Positions 43,305 through 47,514 of a stretch of 47,514 nt of DNA are shown piece after piece. Origin of the DNA: Fluviicola sp. Its GTDB lineage: Bacteria; Bacteroidota; Bacteroidia; Flavobacteriales_D; Crocinitomicaceae. The position numbers were made by a program, and so were the translations under genes. The stretch lies in contig NVXV01000003.1 of the NCBI GenBank assembly GCA_002734085.1, forward strand, positions 217,512 to 265,025, in the 5' to 3' direction. Positions within the stretch are counted from its first letter, which is position 1; each line of letters starts with the position of its first letter. The notes beneath the pieces were generated by a model that searched no databases, was not told the origin of the DNA, and saw only the letters and a program-made list of their open reading frames with translations.

Positions 43305-44060
43305 ATGAAATTACCATTTAAAAGAAAGAGTCGGACAATCATACTAAATTCAATTGCTGAATTTGCAGCTTCGATTATTTTTTCGTTGCTTTTTTTCATA
43401 TTCATCAGTCGCCATTTATCTGAATCTTTTGAACTCTATTTTATAACCTTATCATTTGCAATAGGTCTTTCCTATTTCGTGTCTGTATATATTCCTTTCT
43501 ATACATATAGAATTCACATCATACCATTTATAACGATTCTAAGAGCCTTACAGAAAAAAAGTTTTTCTTTAATTATTTATAAAGTACCAATGCAGATACT
43601 TGGAGCAATGGTAGGTGTGCTTCTGTATCAGTTTGTTAATGACTTTACAACCAAAACAGATATACAAGCTATTAAAAACATTGGTGTTTCGAGCATAGAA
43701 TTCGTAGCTTTCTTAAATTTCCTTTTCACAGCGATACTGTGTTATGGTTTCTACATAATTCGAATCATTTTTAAGAAAAGAAGTACAAACGGAACTATAT
43801 TTTTAGGATTATTAATTACCATTCTGTTTGCATTATCAGGTAGTATACAAGGCTTGTCATTTTTAAACCCTTTTGGATATATGTTTGCCGAAATTTTTAC
43901 CTATTCCAGTCAATTTGATATAACGGTTTGGGAGTTTTCATTACTCCACCTTATAGCTCCTTTATTAGCAACGTTTTTAGCATATTACTTTATAAACTTA
44001 AGGTTCGGTAAACAAACGAATCCATTTTTCAAAAGTAAGACACGCAAAAAAAATTCATAG
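43305..44060 (+). CDS. Divergent aquaporin-like (MIP-fold) membrane protein with altered NPA motifs
   Basis: 251 residues, about six transmembrane helices and a basic tail (KSKTRKKNS). The two halves align by eye with aquaporins. First half: AEFAASIIFSLLFFIF, then HIIPFITILRALQKKS where HFNPAVT is expected, then MQILGAMVGVLLYQF. Second half: SIEFVAFLNFLFTAIL, LSGSIQGLSFLNPFGYMFAEIF where SGASMNPARSFGPA is expected, then LLHLIAPLLATFLAYYF. The NPA motifs become IPF and NPF, and the selectivity-filter Arg after the second NPA is missing. Pore substrate cannot be predicted. It is 20 nt before the PiT-type gene and behind a Pho-box-like repeat. The homology is a by-eye reading, not a search result. 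Confidence 0.6.
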   Translation: MKLPFKRKSRTIILNSIAEFAASIIFSLLFFIFISRHLSESFELYFITLSFAIGLSYFVSVYIPFYTYRIHIIPFITILRALQKKSFSLIIYKVPMQILGAMVGVLLYQFVNDFTTKTDIQAIKNIGVSSIEFVAFLNFLFTAILCYGFYIIRIIFKKRSTNGTIFLGLLITILFALSGSIQGLSFLNPFGYMFAEIFTYSSQFDITVWEFSLLHLIAPLLATFLAYYFINLRFGKQTNPFFKSKTRKKNS

Positions 44061-44080
44061 CATTGATCAAGATTTAAATT

Positions 44081-45190
44081 ATGAGTAAATTCAGCTTAAT
44101 ATCAGAAGTAATTGGTGAAAAAAGATATCAGTCACTTCGACTATTCGGTATTCAGGAGCGTACTTTCATCAGATTGCTTACATTGTTTTTAGTTCTTGCG
44201 GCAGTACTTTATCCTTACCCACGAATTGCGATGTGGTTAGGTTTTATGTTGGCAGGTTATTCAGCAATTGCAAATGACTCTATCCAAAGTATTGGTACTT
44301 TTATTGCTTCAAACGGTGACCAGAAGTGGTGGAAATTGTGGCTTTATATTGGAGGTATCTTTGTTCTCACTGTACTCTATAGTTGGCTAATGTATGACGG
44401 CGATGTCAGTTATCAAAGATTACAATCGAAAGGATTCAGTGAATCTCCCACTGAATTTCACTTTTTACAAATTGCCGCACCTATTATACTGCTTTTTATA
44501 ACCCGGCTTAAAATGCCTGTTTCAACAACTTTTATGTTGCTCAGTTGTTTTAGCTCTTCTTCTGCTGGTATTATTGGTGTTACTCAAAAGAGTTTATTAG
44601 GATATGTTATCGCGTTCACTGTTGCATTTGTGGTATGGTACTCACTTTCTGGGTTATTAAACAAACTTGTAAAAGGTAAAATGCATCCAATGTGGAGAGT
44701 AGCTCAATGGCTTATCAGTGGTTGGCTGTGGAGTATGTGGGTAACACACGATGCAGCAAACATTGCTATATTCTTAAATCGTAGCTTAACAGTTTGGGAC
44801 TTCGTATTCTTTGCTTCCTTCATATTTGTAGGGTTAGGTATTCTCTTTTATTTGCGCGGAGATAAAATTCAAGGTATAGTCCAAGAAAAATCAGAGGTAG
44901 CAGATGTTAGGACAGCAAGTGTAATTGACTTAGTTTATGCGCTGATTCTTTTTGTCTTTAAAGAATGGAGTAATATTCCAATGAGTACTACATGGATTTT
45001 CTTAGGGCTATTAGGTGGACGTGAAATTGCTATCCAATTTTCAAAACATTTGACAACTGGACGGGCAACAATTCTCACTTTTAAAATGGTCGGCAGAGAT
45101 ATTCTTTTCGCTACAATTGGGTTAATTATCTCAGTTATTATAGCTCTAGCAGTTAACCCGAACCTACAAGAAGAATTATTAGGGTTTTAA
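44081..45190 (+). CDS. PiT-family inorganic phosphate transporter
   Basis: 369 residues with about ten transmembrane helices. The PiT internal repeat is recognisable: SAIANDSIQSIGTFI in the first half and VTHDAANIAIFLNR in the second, corresponding to the family's GANDxAN signature. MPVSTTFMLLSCFSSSSAG and IPMSTTWIFLGLLGGREIA are the paired P-S-T-T loops. It imports phosphate as a metal-phosphate or with protons/sodium, depending on member. It lies 20 nt after the aquaporin-like gene in one operon and is followed by a strong terminator. Together with the Na/Pi gene it gives this locus two independent phosphate importers. Confidence 0.88.
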   Translation: MSKFSLISEVIGEKRYQSLRLFGIQERTFIRLLTLFLVLAAVLYPYPRIAMWLGFMLAGYSAIANDSIQSIGTFIASNGDQKWWKLWLYIGGIFVLTVLYSWLMYDGDVSYQRLQSKGFSESPTEFHFLQIAAPIILLFITRLKMPVSTTFMLLSCFSSSSAGIIGVTQKSLLGYVIAFTVAFVVWYSLSGLLNKLVKGKMHPMWRVAQWLISGWLWSMWVTHDAANIAIFLNRSLTVWDFVFFASFIFVGLGILFYLRGDKIQGIVQEKSEVADVRTASVIDLVYALILFVFKEWSNIPMSTTWIFLGLLGGREIAIQFSKHLTTGRATILTFKMVGRDILFATIGLIISVIIALAVNPNLQEELLGF

Positions 45191-45230
45191 AGTTTCTATT
45201 CTTAAGCTTTAAACCAGAAAGTTATTACGA

Positions 45231-45267
45231 ACCAGCTTATGCTAAGAGAGCATAAGCTGGTTTTTTT
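45231..45267 (+). terminator. Rho-independent terminator of the aquaporin-like/PiT operon
   Basis: ACCAGCTTATGCT (45231-45243) pairs perfectly with AGCATAAGCTGGT (45249-45261), 13 bp with a 5-nt loop, then TTTTTTT. Confidence 0.93.
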
Positions 45268-45330
45268 GTTGGTAACATTAAACATGGCAAATAGAGACAA
45301 GAACTAACTTGAACTTTATATATTATTTAG

Positions 45331-45360
45331 TTAGGTTTTGCTGCCGTTAGCAATACCTAA
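45331..45360. other. Unassigned hairpin in the PiT-phoR gap
   Basis: TTAGGTTTTGCT (45331-45342) pairs with AGCAATACCTAA (45349-45360) with one mismatch and a 6-nt loop. A second palindrome, CATAAAAATTTTATG (45362-45376), follows. No T-tract borders it on either strand, so it is not a standard terminator. It could shape the 3' end of the phoBR transcript or be a small RNA; neither is supported further. The rest of 45268-45468 shows nothing. Confidence 0.4.
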
Positions 45361-45468
45361 TCATAAAAATTTTATGAGCTTATAAATAACCCCATAATTT
45401 GAAGTTATATGTCTGATAAGACAAGTCCCGAATACTATTCCTAATGATAATGAATTAATACAAGCTAT

Positions 45469-46506
45469 CTAAGCCTTCTCAAGTGTAAAAGAAAATGTAC
45501 TTCCAACTCCGACTGTACTTTGAACATTGATGTTTTGACCGTGTGATTCGATGATGTGCTTACAAATCGCTAAACCAAGTCCTGAACCTCCTTCATTTCT
45601 ATTTCTACTTTGTTCAACGCGGTAAAAACGCTCAAATAGTCTAGGGATATCTTTCTCTGAAATACCAGGTCCATTATCAGACACTTCTGTCATGATAACA
45701 TCATCCATTGGATAGAATCGAACAATTGTCTCACCTCCCTTCTCGCCGTAATTAATAGAGTTTAAAATTAAATTAGTCAAGACTTGAGCAATACGACTTT
45801 TATCTCCTTTCACATAAATAGGATCATATTGTTTGTGCAGTTTGACACAAACTTCCTTCTCTCGACTAGAAACCTCTGTAGATTCAATGATGTCATTCGT
45901 AAGTTTTACTAAATCAAACCTTTCAATATTCATTTGAAAGCGATTTACTTCCATATCTGTGATTTCATCTAAGTCCTGAAGAATGGAAGTTATCCTTTCC
46001 GTTGCAAAAGAGGCACGTTCCAAAAACTTTCTATTCACCGATTCATCTTCTAAACCACCTTCCAGTAGCGTAAGAATGTATCCCTGTATACTAAAAACTG
46101 GGGTTTTAAGTTCATGGGCTAAATTACCCAAGAATTCGCGTCTAAAGGCTGCCTGTTCTTTTAGTTTTGAAATCTCTCTTTGTCTCTCTTGTGCCCAATC
46201 CTCGGTTTCTTTCGCTGCCTTTCCGATTACATCATCGGCCATCGAAATTTGCGTGTGTTCTTGCTCCTCCGTTTTTCCTTTACGAATAACACGGTACAAA
46301 AGTCTGATTTTATCATTTATAAATCGTTCTACAAATAAAAAGAAGATTAAAAATGAAAATACCCCTACTCCAAGTGACGTAATGAAAACTGTAAGCACAT
46401 CTAATTCTTGAAGAAAATAGTTGACCAACAACAAAACACCAAGCGTTACTCCAAATAGAATAAGACTTCCAAGCAAAATAATATGTACTGGTTTCTTACT
46501 TTTCAC
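45469..46506 (-). CDS. phoR: Phosphate sensor histidine kinase PhoR-like
   Basis: 345 residues. Two N-terminal transmembrane helices (about 9-31 and 37-60) have almost no periplasmic loop between them, so the signal is probably sensed within or through the membrane. A cytoplasmic linker with no PAS domain leads to HisKA (LGNLAHELKTPVFS, His131) and HATPase (NLILNSINYGEKG, DNGPGI, GGSGLGLAICK). The short input and gene order fit PhoR. It overlaps phoB by 4 nt. The name rests on synteny with phosphate transporters and on the HisKA sequence; a generic envelope kinase is the alternative. Confidence 0.85.
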   Translation of the reverse strand: MKSKKPVHIILLGSLILFGVTLGVLLLVNYFLQELDVLTVFITSLGVGVFSFLIFFLFVERFINDKIRLLYRVIRKGKTEEQEHTQISMADDVIGKAAKETEDWAQERQREISKLKEQAAFRREFLGNLAHELKTPVFSIQGYILTLLEGGLEDESVNRKFLERASFATERITSILQDLDEITDMEVNRFQMNIERFDLVKLTNDIIESTEVSSREKEVCVKLHKQYDPIYVKGDKSRIAQVLTNLILNSINYGEKGGETIVRFYPMDDVIMTEVSDNGPGISEKDIPRLFERFYRVEQSRNRNEGGSGLGLAICKHIIESHGQNINVQSTVGVGSTFSFTLEKA

Positions 46507-47195
46507 ACTTCGTTATAGGTGTAACCGACACCTTTTATAGTACGAATGTAAGCATCTCCTATCTTTTCTCGTAATTTTCTTATGTGAACATCGATAGTTC
46601 TTTCACCAACTATTGTTTCATCTCCCCAAACACTTGATAATATCTGGTCTCTCGTGAACACTTTTCCTGGTCTAGATAATAACAATTCCAATAGTTCAAA
46701 TTCTTTTTTCGGTAATTGTATTTCTTTGTTTTCTAATAGTAACAAAAAGCGCTCCCTATCCAAAACAACATGTCCTTTTTGCTTTACACTTGTATTTTCC
46801 TGATCTTCTTTGTGATTCCTTCTGAGAAGTGCCTCAATGCGACTAATCAGTACTCTCGGACGAATTGGTTTTGTAATGTAATCATCACCACCAGCTTTAA
46901 AACCAGCTATTTGGGAATAATCCTCGGATCTAGATGTTAGAAAGGCTATGACCGGTTGTTCAATATCTTTATTTTCACGAATAATTTGACAAACTTCAAT
47001 CCCATCCATTTTTGGCATCATAACATCTAAAAGCACTAGATCGGGTTTAACTTTCTTAGCAAGAGCAATACCTTCCTCACCATCAGCAGCAGAATAAACT
47101 GTATAACCTTCTTTTTCTACATTATAAGAAATCATTTGAAGGATATCTGGATCATCGTCTACAAGTAAGATTGTTTGTTTTTTGCCGTTTAACAT
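46503..47195 (-). CDS. phoB: Phosphate response regulator PhoB-like (OmpR family)
   Basis: 230 residues. The REC domain (1-125) has Asp13-15, phospho-acceptor Asp57 in LVLLDVMMPKMDG, the switch Thr in IAFLTSRSEDYS, and Lys about 109 in ITKPIRP. The winged-helix domain (about 140-228) has LPKKEFELLELLLSRPGKVFTRDQILSSVWG, VGERTIDVHIRKLREKIG and IRTIKGVGYTY. It overlaps phoR by 4 nt. A Pho-box-like repeat (47302-47286) upstream suggests autoregulation. By family it binds 11-nt-spaced direct repeats as a dimer, which agrees with the repeats found at three or four promoters in this window. Confidence 0.9.
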   Translation of the reverse strand: MLNGKKQTILLVDDDPDILQMISYNVEKEGYTVYSAADGEEGIALAKKVKPDLVLLDVMMPKMDGIEVCQIIRENKDIEQPVIAFLTSRSEDYSQIAGFKAGGDDYITKPIRPRVLISRIEALLRRNHKEDQENTSVKQKGHVVLDRERFLLLLENKEIQLPKKEFELLELLLSRPGKVFTRDQILSSVWGDETIVGERTIDVHIRKLREKIGDAYIRTIKGVGYTYNEV

Positions 47196-47215
47196 GATTT
47201 GTTTTTATATTGTAA

Positions 47216-47223
47216 CAAAGTTA
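47216..47223 (-). promoter_or_regulatory. -7 promoter element of phoBR
   Basis: Minus-strand TAACTTTG (plus CAAAGTTA) matches TAnnTTTG, 20 nt before ATG 47195. The palindrome ATTCTTAAGTTAAGAAT lies about 37 nt further upstream (47260-47276). Confidence 0.6.
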
Positions 47224-47285
47224 CGGCACCAATTAAGCTTATTGATTAAACTATTTTTATTCTTAAGTTAAGAATATTTTGATAA

Positions 47286-47302
47286 TGTTAAGAGAACATT
47301 AA
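47286..47302 (-). promoter_or_regulatory. Pho-box-like direct repeat before phoBR
   Basis: Minus strand: TTAATG (47302-47297), five bases TTCTC, TTAACA (47291-47286). Both half-sites and the spacing equal those before the Na/Pi gene. It is 62 nt upstream of the -7 element, about twice the gap at the Na/Pi gene. Confidence 0.55.
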
Positions 47303-47311
47303 ACACCACAA

Positions 47312-47344
47312 TAAAAGAGGAGCATAATAAATTACGCTCCTCTT
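47312..47344 (-). terminator. Terminator of the gene at the right edge
   Basis: AAGAGGAGCATAAT (47315-47328) pairs with ATTACGCTCCTCTT (47331-47344), 14 bp with one wobble and a 2-nt gap. Read on the minus strand it continues into TTTTATT, just after the stop codon at 47367-47369. Confidence 0.8.
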
Positions 47345-47366
47345 GATAAGTATAGGCTATCTAATT

Positions 47367-47514
47367 TTATCTACCACCACCGACTCTTGAAGGTGGCTTA
47401 CGCGTTGGTTTTCTTGGTTCTGGTTCTCCGTTTTCCCTCTCCTCACCAGACTCTACTTCTGGAGTCTTTCTTATGGGTTTTGTATTACGCGTTGGCTTTG
47501 TCTCTTCAATAGGT
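47367..47514 (-). CDS. C-terminal tail of an unidentified protein, truncated by window edge
   Basis: A minus-strand frame enters from the window edge and runs 48 codons to TAA (47369-47367). The sequence is rich in Pro, Arg, Lys, Glu and Gly: it contains KPTRNTKPIRKTPEVES and ends RKPPSRVGGGR. Such low-complexity tails occur at the ends of various envelope proteins, so no function can be given. The terminator that follows supports a real 3' end. It is co-directional with phoBR, but the terminator, Pho-box-like repeat and phoB promoter separate them. Confidence 0.6.
   Translation of the reverse strand, partial: PIEETKPTRNTKPIRKTPEVESGEERENGEPEPRKPTRKPPSRVGGGR

Noticed and set aside
45270-45290. 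Possible further Pho-box half-site (AACATTAAAC)
   Set aside because: Only one half-site; no second one at the 11-nt spacing and no nearby promoter.

Overview
The window is AT-rich DNA from a member of the Bacteroidota, most likely Flavobacteriales. Evidence: several secreted proteins end in type IX secretion (T9SS) sorting domains with a YPNP motif. There is a TonB receptor with an N-terminal carboxypeptidase-regulatory-like domain, a LytS/LytTR pair, and many copies of the Bacteroidota -7 promoter element TAnnTTTG. Shine-Dalgarno sequences are mostly absent. No rRNA, tRNA, CRISPR array or T9SS machinery gene was seen. Genus and family cannot be set from the sequence alone.

Left part (1-10.6 kb): a 3'-truncated T9SS cargo gene; a thioredoxin-fold T9SS cargo gene whose signal peptide is broken by a frameshift; then a compact run of five co-directional envelope genes. 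These encode a TlpA-like thioredoxin, a DUF6029-type outer-membrane protein, an Omp28-like lipoprotein and two cupredoxin proteins. The two cupredoxin proteins look like complementary halves of one multicopper oxidase. A sigma-54-activator-type response regulator lacking its DNA-binding domain, peptidyl-tRNA hydrolase and a fructosamine-kinase-like protein follow.

Middle (10.6-33.7 kb): an ECF sigma factor with a large membrane anti-sigma-like partner; a 1,022-residue T9SS protein; a VOC protein; and a REP-associated (RAYT) transposase lying between inverted copies of a repeat that occurs four times here. Then come leuS, a fasciclin protein, an esterase coupled to a secreted deiminase of the agmatine/peptidylarginine family, and an SRPBCC-GyrI protein. 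Phenylalanine hydroxylase is preceded by what reads as a complete leader-peptide attenuator (aromatic-rich leader, three mutually exclusive stems, terminator). ygiQ carries a 42-bp duplication of its 3' end on the far side of a LamG/T9SS gene. A barrel-less TonB plug protein, a polyprenyl synthetase and a tandem universal stress protein close this part.

Right part (33.9-47.5 kb): a LytS/LytTR two-component system, then a probable phosphate-starvation cluster. It contains a TonB receptor with an upstream lipoprotein, an Na/Pi cotransporter with a PhoU-like tail, a divergent aquaporin-like membrane protein, a PiT-type transporter, and PhoR/PhoB. Matching direct repeats, TTAA(C/T)(A/G)-N5-TTAAC(A/T), lie before phoB, before the Na/Pi gene and before the aquaporin-like/PiT operon. 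A weaker version precedes the lipoprotein. These suggest a local PhoB regulon. The window ends in the 3' end of an unidentified minus-strand gene.

All functional calls rest on reading motifs by eye; no database search was run.
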